Source: Petrolisthes cinctipes
Taxonomy: Eukaryota; Arthropoda; Malacostraca; Decapoda; Porcellanidae
Assembly: GCA_033782935.1 (NCBI GenBank)
Contig: JAWQEG010000504.1
Span: forward strand, 534,001-598,000
DNA: 64,000 nucleotides
Direction: 5' to 3'
The translations under genes and the position numbers were made by a program. Position 1 is the first letter of the stretch. Each line of letters starts with the position of its first letter. Shown here piece after piece: positions 54,484 to 64,000 of this stretch. A model generated the notes under the pieces. That model was given only the letters and a program-made list of their open reading frames with translations. It did no database searches and was not told the origin of the DNA.

Positions 54484-56094
54484 GCATATTCCGAAACTGT
54501 TGTTAATTTCGGCACCATCTAAAATATCAGCCAATCAGGCGCCTTTCTCTCGTCATGACGTCACCTCCGATTAACCAATCACATTCCGAAAGGTATGACG
54601 TCATAGCTTGCTTTTATTATTATAAGACATTGCACTTTTTCACGGTAGAAGTGGTCATTTATTTCTTTATACCTCATTAATTTCAGTAAATATTTACTTG
54701 GTTCTTTGAATACAAACAGAATAATGGTAGAGGATTAACATTATAGTAAAAAATGTGTCAGTCCAATAAAAAATGAACTAAAAATTAAGTTGAAGTGAAA
54801 AAAGTGACTATCTGAAATATCAGCCTCTTAAGACTCACGAGCTTCTCTTGTGTCATGACGTCATATTCCGATTAACTAATGACTCGCGCTTATCCTCGTC
54901 GTGAAAAAATAAATAATATAAAAACATTGCACTCCTTTACGACAGCTATCATTTTTTCCATTACACAGTCACGAGCACTAAGGTATACAGCTTTGGTTGA
55001 AGCTTTGAACAGTCCAATTCACCAACGAAGTACTGTAATTCCAATGGAGATCTTATTGTGCATTTATTTACGGTCTCTAAGTATTCCAAGCACACCTAAT
55101 TAGTTATTAGTGCTCGTTACTGTACCTCATTTATTACGTGAAATAATGGTGGGATGATTTTGATTGTAGATAAGACTGGTAATAAATTATGGTAACTAAG
55201 GTCTGTCTTGTGTTCTCTCTCCCTTTGATTATACCCAACATCATGGAGCATCGAGGTCCTTTATCTTTGTGGGGTTATTCAATCTCCTGGCAATTTGCAC
55301 TGAAATATTGCTTAAAAACTTTCCATTTATATTCTTGTATATCGTAAAGGGTCAACCTGGCTATTATTCTAATTGGTAGGCTACTACAATTTAGTTGTAG
55401 GTTACAAAGTGATATGCACACCAACTTTATTGATATAATACACCTGTATAGTAGTACAGTAGTATAGTATAGTATAGTAGTATATAGTAGTATAAATAAA
55501 CTGGTCTTGAGTTGCCAACTGGAAATTTCTTAAGGCGCTAAACTTACTCCCAAAAAGCGCTAATTTTCATAAATGTCCCACAAAACCTTCTGATTGTTAT
55601 TTACTTATTACTCTTTATTATGTCAGGACTCTGAAATAATTAAAACCACCAAGAAATGCGCAACAAAAATACAGAAAAGCAGCTGCCAAATTGCACTAAA
55701 GCCAAATTGTAAGAGCTATATTGTTCTATAAAGTGCCGAATCTAGTTCCAAAAGCGCTAAATTGGCAACTCTGGACCGTCTGTGGCGCATGCAGCACATA
55801 CGTCATGGCGGCAATAACGCAGAAAAACTGGATCAGACATTATGCTCGAGAGTGCACTTCTTTGGCTGATGTTTATGCATAATAATAATAAGGTATTATA
55901 ATAATCATTATTAGTATTATTATGCACAATAATAATAATTGGTGTAATCGCATACGTTGGAGTGAACGACGCTATGACGTCATACCTTTCGGAGTGTGAT
56001 TGGTTAATCGGAGGTGACATCATGACGAGAGAAAGGCGCCTGATTGGCTGATATTTTAGATAGTGCCGAAATTAACAACAGTTTCGGAATGTGC
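54484..56094. mobile_element. TIR element (Mutator-like?) with a perfect 9-bp target duplication
   Basis: It starts GCATATTCCGAAACTGTTG and ends CAACAGTTTCGGAATGTGC. The arms stay related for about 130 bp (GATATTTTAGAT, GCCAATCAGGCGCC, GACGTCA, AACCAATCAC). TGCCGGGCT lies at 54475-54483 and 56095-56103, a perfect 9-bp duplication, the size made by Mutator-like transposases. No transposase is inside, so it is non-autonomous. A short internal inverted pair (GAGTTGCCAACTGG near 55509, AATTGGCAACTC near 55762) suggests a nested element. Confidence 0.85.
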
Positions 56095-56103
56095 TGCCGG
56101 GCT

Positions 56104-56821
56104 CACCCACAGTCTGCCCCCATTATGCGTCCAGACTTTGTTGTGTCCAGACCTCGTCCTCATTGTGCATAGCGACAACAAACTACATTACTGTCCGTGG
56201 AGTTAACTTGGTGTACCGAGGCCTCTTACTAGCAGTACTCTGTTGCCTCTTTGCCTGGTGTAAAGTAAAAAAGTAAGGTAAATTTGCAGCGTTTTGCTGC
56301 ACTGCTGTGTACACCTTCAGTGATTTAATTTTTGCTGGAGGACAACCAGTAGTTTATGGTAGCTAGTAGTTAGTTGTTCCCCACACCAGACCCGCAGCAC
56401 TCACTGCCCCGGGGGAAACCCTGTGGTAGGGGGGCCCAGTAGTCTGGTGCGTCATTTGGGCACCTCTTTTTCTTAAACTACTTTTTCTTCCACATTTTCC
56501 GTGCGACCTCCTGGGCCTACGGTTGTCTCTTGGCTGAGCAAAGGTATTCGCTTGGGAGGTGGGTTCTAACTACACCACCCCTCGCATTAGGTAGGTTCGG
56601 TGGTGGGGAAGTTCCTCCCGCACAAATTCCGATCCCCTAGCTGGTACTGGGGAACACCGCAAGGCTACCACTAGGGGGTGGGCGAGTAAAGGTAACTTTT
56701 ATTCCCTAAATTATTGTCCAGTTTTTGGGGGTTGATACAATAGTTAAGGGAAGTAGGTGGGTGTGCGAGGAGAGGGGTCGGACGTAGTCCGATGCCCCGG
56801 ATGGATGATCCCCCGACTAGG
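56104..56821. other. Interval without recognised genes
   Basis: 56104-56280 has a short frame without known similarity. 56340-56800 is GC-richer, with short GGGG/CCCC runs. I cannot assign it. Confidence 0.45.
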
Positions 56822-57098
56822 AGTCTCGCTCCAGAACAGGTGGAGTGTGGACGTACTCGTGGCGCTCTGCCTCCATTCTCGTTTGTATTGTTTTGGAGCT
56901 CTTGTTTGTGTTTTTTGTGTTGTTTGTGAGTTCTTGTTTGTGTGTTGTTGTTTCTGTGGTGTTGCTGGTGTTGTTTGTCTGTTGTGGTTCTGTGTATAGT
57001 TTTGTTGTGATTGTCTGTGTGTGTGTGGGTGTGTGTGTGTGTCCCTGGCTGATTGAGTGTTTAGTTGTTTGTGTTGTTGTTTGCTTTCCATCTAGGCC

Positions 57099-58472
57099 TT
57101 GCCTGGCCTGGTGGAGAGTGCGGATTCCTGCTTGGAGGCCGACTTAGCAAAGTCGGAGGAAGACGAGTCTCCAATTGAGGATCACTGGCCTGAGCTGCCT
57201 TCTCGCAACCCTACCCCCCTCTCCTCGGTCACTTCGCAACTCAGGTTGCAGCCGTCCACCTCCTCAACCTCTACCAAGCGACCTGTTGATGCCTCGTCCG
57301 ACTCCTTGCAGGATTCCGATGGTGTGGACTGTTTGCCTACAGCTGCCAAGACTGCCAAGGGTGCTTCAGCCGTGCACGACATACCTTCTCTGCCTCACCC
57401 TGGTGTTTCTTCTTTGTATACCAACTCCTTGCCCTCGTCCAACCTTCCTGCTTTTGCCCCGAGAGATGCCTATGTCAAACTCTCCTTCTCTGGAAACCCA
57501 TCAACGGACACAAAGCTGCGTTGGTTGTCTGATGTCAACAGGGCCTTCCAGTTGCAGCGTGAACTGGCTGAAGTCAAGATGGCTGCTGTCACCTCCCGGT
57601 TTGTCTACATCTCTAGGAAGCGTCAGGACATCATTGATAGAGAGAAGGCTGGTGAATTTTTGTCTCTGCCTCTCATTCTTGAAGACTCACCTGAGAGGCA
57701 TCGTAAGTTCCCCAACTACATCCTCACCCGTTTCTCTATTGATGTTGACCCGAAACTTGCCAAAGGATACCCTGGTGTGTACTTTGCCCGTCGTTTTTTC
57801 CAAGATGGTTCCCCCATTAGCCGTATTGTTGTTGTCTGGAGTCAACCCGATCCACCTCCAAATGAGATTTCCTTTGATTTTCTCCCTTGTCTTCCACCGT
57901 GTGAGGTGAGGAAACTTCATAATGACCAGCCTTGGTGCTACAGGTGCTGGGGAGTTGGGCATATCTCCCGGTACTGTTCTGCCAGGCCAAAGTGTGCATG
58001 GTGTGCTGCCGACCATGATTCCAAGATGTGTCCTGTCAGGGGTGAACCATTACGTCCTGCTGCCTCCACCTCTGAGCCCTCACCTCCTGAAGATACGTCT
58101 CGATGGAAGTGTCCACGATGCCTTCAGCCAGGGGTTAACGTGTGGCATGGATGTACTCGACGTCAGGTCCATGCTCGTGTCTCTACTATTGCTCCGCCTC
58201 CATCACCACCACCTCCCCAGTCTGCTCCTCCTACCAGCCCTGCCTCACCTCCAGACCTGGCCCTCCGCAAGTCTGTTGCTACCCTCATGGCACGATGTAC
58301 GGCTCTCGAAAACCGCTTTTCTGCCCTTGAAGCCAGGATTGATGGGCTGGTTGCCGCTCAGGCTGCCAATGACTCCAAACTCTCCACCTTGGTCGAGGCT
58401 CAGCAGGCCATCATCTCAACTGTCACTACCCTTACCGAAAAGATGGATACTGTTGCATCTCGCCTTGAATAG
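57099..58472 (+). pseudogene. LINE ORF1, copy 2, nonsense-truncated
   Basis: 457 residues aligned with the 490-residue ORF1 of copy 1. CYRCWGVGHISRYC and the other two Cys/His clusters are kept. A single change turns the Lys codon after SRLE into TAG (58470-58472), so the last 33 residues are lost from the frame but still present downstream. The protein would probably still have its zinc knuckles and coiled coil. Substitutions against copy 1 are scattered, many silent, as expected for copies of an element that was under selection. Confidence 0.88.
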
Positions 58473-58566
58473 CTTTTCGAGTCAGTACCTTCTCCTGGTC
58501 CATCTTCTTCTCCAGGTCGCTCATCTGCCCCCACTCACCGGACTTCTACCTCCAAATACAGAGTTC

Positions 58567-60403
58567 GCTAGTGATTGCCGGTTGGATATCATCTCCTGGA
58601 ATGTATGTGGTATCACCAGTTATGCTAAGCTCACTCAACTCAATGCCTATGTTTTTCGTCATCATCCCAGTGTTATTTTTCTCCAGGAAGCATTTCCAGG
58701 ACGGCCGCTCGCTGCTGGGCAAGCTCCTCCCCTCTCAGGTTATGTGCCATATGTTCATCTGGTAAGGAATGGTCTCCTGACTTACATACATAGCTCTTTG
58801 CCACATCGCCTTCTCCGTACCTCCACTGATCCTGACATGACCTTTCAGCTATTTGAGGTTCTACCTGGGAATGGAGTACTCCAACTATGTAATGTCTATT
58901 CTGCCCCAGCTAGACTCACTCTTGAGGCTCTTCCTTCTCCAACAGTGCGTGGTATGGTGTATATGGGAGATTTTAATGCTCGGCATTCTGATTTGGGTGA
59001 TGGTACTGGCTCTATTAATCGTAATGGTGTTCGTCTCCTTTCATACATACGCAAGCATCATCTGACACACTGGGACACTGGCGGTGCCACTCATTGCCGG
59101 GGAGGTACTCTGGATTACATCCTCTCGTCTGGCCTGATAGCATCTCAGGTCCAGTGCTCCTCCGTGCTAGACTTATTCTCTGATCACATTGCTCTTCGGT
59201 TTTATTATTCTCTAACTGCTGGGTCAGGTGCTTCAGCCACTCGTTTGCGTATTGCTGTGCCCCCTAAATATTGCCCGACTTACATCTTATTTATGGCCCA
59301 TGTATTCCCTACATTTGACATATCATCAGCTGAACAGTTGTACTCTGATCTTGTATCTGCTACTCATGACTTTTATAGTCTATACGTCTCCCGGCCACAC
59401 CTCGAGCATCGCCATACTGCCCACTACTGGACGCTGGATGCACGTATACAGGAGGCAAAGGAGGAGGCTGAACGTGATGGCCTATTGTTTCAAGCCAACC
59501 CAACCCCTGACCTACTCCATCGTTACCAGATCTCTAGGGACGCTTTAGTTGCCCTGCAGGATTGTGCTCACACTGAGTCTTGGCAGCGGTTCACGGACAG
59601 CATCAACCAGCAAACAAGTGTGGCTTCTATGTGGCACCTCATCCATCGGGTTGTTAAAAAGACACCGGCCACTGCTCGTCATCACACTCCTGCCGACTAT
59701 GCCGAACAACTTGTCGATGCCTGGTCAGAACAATCTACCCCAGCCAGTCTACCCATCCACATACAAGATGCACTCGCTTCCCGTGCTGCTGTCCATCGGC
59801 TACGTCTAATGTCTGCTCTGTTACAAGATGATGACGATGATGCAGAGGAGATAACTGAGGAGGAGTTGCGTCGTGCTCTCTCTCGGGGTAGAGCTTCTTC
59901 CCCTGGTGATGATGGTATTACTTATGCTGTGCTGCGCCTACTTCAACAAGTTCCTGGGAACCCTCTACTTCGACTGTACAATCTTTGTCTTCGTGACGGT
60001 TGTGTACCACGAGCCTGGACCAGCAGCACAATAATACCCATCCCTAAGCCCGGCACTGCGAAGTTCAGGCCTATTTCCCTTACTTTCTGTTTCTGTAAGG
60101 TTATGGAGAGAATCTTACTCAATCGTCTCATGTACAGACTGCAGGATCGCCTTTCTCCATGGCTGTTTGGTTTCCTTCCCCAGCGGAGCACACATCACTG
60201 CCTAGTCGACCTGTACTCTCGCCTTTCCATGGACAGTGTGGTGGCCTTCATTGACCTTCGAAGTGCCTTCGATGTTCCTAATAGAGACGTCATTTTGGAT
60301 CAACTGGTTGACTTTGGGATAAAGGGTAATCTACTACGGTGGATTCGGGGCTACCTGAGTAACAGGACCTCCCGTGTGTTTTTCAGTGGTGAACTCAGTG
60401 TTG
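58567..60403 (+). pseudogene. LINE ORF2, copy 2: endonuclease and partial RT, uninterrupted
   Basis: Endonuclease motifs (SWNVCG, FLQEAF, GDFNARH, LDYIL, SDH) and RT motifs up to AFIDLRSAFD and WIRGYLSNRT are in one frame without a stop. The codon that is TAA in copy 1 is CAA here. The frame then enters the inverted junction and adds about 28 unrelated residues (THTHKHTHMRT) up to 60486. The catalytic YADD, RNase H and C-terminal Cys motif are missing, so it cannot retrotranspose on its own. Confidence 0.9.
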
Positions 60404-60406
60404 CAG

Positions 60407-63400
60407 GCGGGACTCACGAGAACCCAATGACTACACACACACACAAGCACACACACATGCGCACACACACACACATAACAGAATGAAGCACAAGCATACA
60501 GACAAATATTTACATCATGATCTACTTAAATCCACCAAAACGAGGGTGGCATACCAGAAGCTCCTCCAGAACCTAATGGTTCAGCAGGTGTCGACAAACC
60601 ACATCAAGTGGCAGGCCCTGGGGCAGCAAGTGTCGGACAGTGGGGCAGGCCAGGCAATAGTGCTCTATAGTGTTAGCACGAGGTGCTCGACACGAGCGAC
60701 ACTCAGTGAAGGGAGGCTCACCCTGCATCCCAGCAACCTGCCACGGTGGCTGGTAGCCAAGCCTCAAACAAGCAGAGACTACATTGTGCCTCCGAACCAT
60801 GAGGCCTCGACGACGATAGGAATATTTGTGACGGCAGACAGACTCGTAATGGGTGATGGAGATGCTGAAGGGCCTCTCTGCATCCCTGCATCGCCGTACA
60901 GGGAGGAGAGCGGCGGATCGGACTTTAGAGAGGTAACATGTCAGGGAGAGAGGACGTCCAACACCACGAGGAGGCAGATGGCAGGCTTCCTTTGCGAGTC
61001 TGTCAACCGTACCATTGTGAAATAAACCTACATGGGATGGCACCCATAAAAATTTGACAGTCAAGTTACGATGACGCAATAAGGCCAAAAACGATAAAAT
61101 CTGCTGAATAACAGTAAAGTGTGTGGGCTGAACACTAGAGAGGGGATGAAGGGCAGGTTTGGAGTCACAAAATATGGCAGCATACACTCCACGTTGACAA
61201 ACAACACTTACAGCATCCAGAATGGCATACAGTTCACACAATGTTGAGCTAGAGTGGTTACAGAGACGACGGCCAACCCAGCCCCCTGGAGGTGACTCCA
61301 GGTCAGGCGAGAAAACAGCACAACCTGCTGCACCATCCACCTGCAATGAGCCATCAGTGTAGAGGCAGTATGGATCTGTGATGGAGGAAGTCACTGTTTC
61401 TATGTGTTCCAGAGCCAACTGCCGCTGTAGAGAAGGCAGCTCTGACTTGGAAGTAGGTGTAAAGCTCACATCAGGTGTTGGTAGCATCCATGGAGGGGGC
61501 CCTGGGGGGACGTCTGCAACCATTATATCTATATTAAGACCTCAGAGCACAGAGGAAACAGACCTTATAAGAGTACGTCCAGCAGGCAGTATGGGAGGGA
61601 CCGGGTAGTTTGGTCTAAGAGAAGTCCTGACTAACGGAGAGTAATGGGGTGAAAGATGTGGGAAATGGAGGCACTTGACAGTGAAGCAAGTAACATTACA
61701 ATAAATTGTCTCAATTAATGGGGGAAGACGCAACTCACGCTGCATGTTCACTATCCTGGTCGACATTAGACAACCGAGAATTATTCTCATTGCTCTATTC
61801 TGAAATTTTTCTAAAGTTTCCAGAGTAGCCCTAGGAAGTTGAATCAAAGCAGGGGAAATGTAATCAACAACTGAACGGATAAAAGCAATATAGATGGTCC
61901 TGGCTACTGGGATGGAGATGCCCGAGGAGTTGTTAGTGAGCAATTGAAGTGGTGTAAGTCGGCGCTGGAGACGACCCAATAAGTCCTGGAAAATGGGATG
62001 GTCTTGAGGTCTGGCAGGAACAATCGGCCAAATATTGACTGGCACACCCAGGTAGCAGTGCTGGGAACATTTGGGAATGACAGTCCCTCCAATGGTGAAC
62101 ACTGGCTGAGTTTGAGGAAGGCGGCAGGTGAATATTCTGCTCTTATCTGGGGAGACAATAAGGCCACAGTGAGAGGAGGCCACAGAGAAGGAGTCAAGAA
62201 ACCGCTGGAGATCCCTTGGTGAGATAGAATGAACACAGATATCATCAGCATAGCATGTAATTGTAGTTCCAGGAATATCAGGGAGAGAAGTGAGCAACCG
62301 ATGCATCAGAATATTAAATAACAATGGGCTGAGAACACCCCCTTGAGGCGTACCAAGATGAAAACTGCGCAAAGGACTGAGCGCACCACTGAAAAACACA
62401 TGGGAGGTCCTGTTACTCAGGTAGCCCCGAATCCACCGTAGTAGATTACCCTATATCCCAAAGTCAACCAGTTGATCCAAAATGACGTCTCTATTAGCAA
62501 CATCGAAGGCACTTCGAAGGTCAATGAAGGCCACCACACTGTCCATGGAAAGGCGAGAGTACAGGTCGACTAGGCAGTGATGTGTGCTCCGCTGGGGAAG
62601 GAAACCAAACAGCCATGGAGAAAGGCGATCCTGCATTCCGTACATGAGACGATTGAGTAAGAATCTCTCCATAACCTTACAGAAACAGGAAGTAAGGGAA
62701 ATAGGCCTGAACTTCGCAGTGCCGGGTTTAGGGATGGGTATTATTGTGCTGCTGGTCCAGGCTCGTGGTACACAACCGTCACGAAGACAAAGATTGTACA
62801 GTCGAAGTAGAGGGTTCCCAGGAACTTGTTGAAGTAGGCGCAGCACAGCATAAGTAATACCATCATCACCAGGGGAAGAAGCTCTACCCCGAGAGAGAGC
62901 ACGGTGCAACTCCTCCTCAGTTATCTCCTCTGCATCATCGTCATCATCTTGTTACAGAGCAGACATTAGACATAGCCGATGGATAGCAGCACGGGAAACG
63001 AGTGCATCTTGTATGTGGATGGGTAGACTGACTGGGGTAGATTGTTCTGACCAGGCATCGACAAGTTGTTTGACAAGTTTGATGACGAGCAGTGGCCGGT
63101 GTCTTTTTAACAACCCGACGGATGAGGTGCCGTGAACCGCTGCCAAGACTCAGTGTGAGCACACTCCTGCAGGGTAACTAAAGCGTCCCTAGACATCTGG
63201 TAACGATGGAGTAGGTCAGGGTTGGGTTGGCTTGAAACAATAGGCCATCACGTTCAGCCTCCTCCTTTGCCTCCTGTATACGTGCATCCAGCGTTCAGGA
63301 GTGGGCAGTATGGCGATGCTGCAGGTGTGGCCGGGAGACGTATAGCCTATAAAAGTCATGAGTAGCAGATACAAGATCAGAGTACAACTGTTCAGCTGAT

Positions 63401-64000
63401 GATATGTCAAATGTAGGGAATACATGGGCCATAAATAAGATGTAAGTCGGGCAATATTTAGGGGGCACAGCAATACGCAAACGAGTGGCTGAAGCACCTG
63501 ACCCAGCAGTTAAAGAATAATGAAACCGAAGAGCAATGTGAACAGAGAATGAGCCTAGCACGGAGAAGCACTGGACCTGAGATGCTATCAGGCCAGACGA
63601 GAGGATGTAATCCAGAGTACCTCTTCGGCAATGATTGGCACCATTAGTGTCCCAGTGTGTCAGATGATGCTTGCGTATGTATGAAAGGAGACGAACACCA
63701 TTACGATTATAGAGCCATAACCATCACCCAAATCAGAATGCCGAGCATTAAAATCTCCCATATACACCATACCACGCACTGTTGGAGAAGGAAGAGCCTC
63801 AAGAGTGAGTCTAGCTGGGGCAGAATAGACATTACATAGTTGGAGTACTCCATTCCCAGGTAGAACCTCAAATAGCTGAAAGGTCATGTCAGGATCAGTG
63901 GAGGTACGGAGAAGGCGATGTGGCAAGGAGCTATTTATGTAAGTCAGGAGACCATTCCTTACCAGATGAACATATGGCACATAACCTGAGAGGGGAGGAG
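60407..64000 (-). mobile_element. I-like LINE copy 3, inverted, running off the right edge
   Basis: On the minus strand this is the same element from inside the endonuclease domain (64000) to the 3' UTR (60407). It lacks the last roughly 70 bp of 3' UTR and the poly(A) of copy 1. ORF2 (stop at 60522-60524) shows RNase H (YTDGSL, FCDSKPAL, WVPSHVG), RT with GTPQGGVLSPLLFN and CYADDICVH. Lesions: a stop in GIKGN (near 62451), frame changes near 61530, 62910 and 63100-63150 with small deletions. Copies 2 and 3 form an inverted pair with almost no spacer. Confidence 0.9.

Larger units (their letters stand above)
56822..60403 (+). mobile_element. I-like LINE copy 2, cut within the RT
   Basis: Begins at the same AGTCTCGCTCCAGAACAGG as copy 1 and is closely similar to it until the end of RT motif 4-5 (TTTTTCAGTGGTGAACTCAGT, about 60399). 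There the sequence switches to the reverse complement of a third copy's 3' UTR (from about 60407). Seven bases (GTTGCAG) lie between. Confidence 0.92.

Noticed and set aside
57922..58560. The first 215 residues of the long frame leading into LINE ORF2 of copy 2
   Set aside because: Leu/Pro-rich shadow of ORF1 in another frame; the true ORF2 homology starts near 58567.

Overview
The window looks like gene-poor, repeat-saturated nuclear DNA of an arthropod, most plausibly a crustacean such as a decapod. The grounds are spliceosomal introns with GT-AG ends, poly(A)-tailed retroelements, long AT/GATA/GACA microsatellites, TTAGG-like units inside repeats, a DIRS-type tyrosine-recombinase retrotransposon and intron-bearing DNA transposons. 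The species cannot be named from the sequence. I see no prokaryotic gene organisation, rRNA, convincing tRNA or CRISPR array.

Layout. 0-7.7 kb: a LINE reverse-transcriptase relic on the minus strand, a hAT transposase tail, a C2H2 zinc-finger exon, a cluster of fold-back repeats, a small hAT-type MITE, tandem repeats and a LINE 3' tail invaded by GT microsatellites. 7.75-13.39 kb: a full-length I-like LINE with a perfect 12-bp target duplication. 13.42-18.29 kb: a PIF/Harbinger transposon with a seven-exon decayed transposase and a 3-bp CAG duplication. 18.5-24.7 kb: a THAP-domain exon, LINE scraps and a roughly 2.9 kb terminal-inverted-repeat element. 24.69-31.86 kb: a complete DIRS element whose gag and pol reading frames are restored only by removing four putative introns; its RT has lost the YxDD catalytic block. 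33.2-37.0 and 48.1-50.9 kb: two arms of an old inverted segmental duplication. Between them lie two Harbinger-type MITEs, a second THAP copy, a LINE RT fragment, and a decayed Gypsy element whose 3' LTR holds a poly(A)-tailed insertion encoding a cold-shock domain. 50.89-51.28 kb: a small single-copy gene with a TATA box that encodes a secreted, cysteine-containing cationic peptide precursor; this is the best candidate host gene. 52.6-56.1 kb: satellites and a 1.6 kb TIR element with a 9-bp target duplication. 56.8-64.0 kb: two further copies of the same I-like LINE joined as an inverted pair.

How the parts relate. Almost every long open frame belongs to a mobile element and most are broken. 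The host-gene candidates are the secreted peptide at 50.9 kb and possibly the zinc-finger exon at 2.8-3.6 kb. The main biological interest lies in the intron-bearing DIRS element, the peptide gene whose 3' segment and splice donor are tandemly duplicated, the cold-shock-domain retro-insertion, and a natural empty-site/filled-site pair that fixes the ends of one MITE family.
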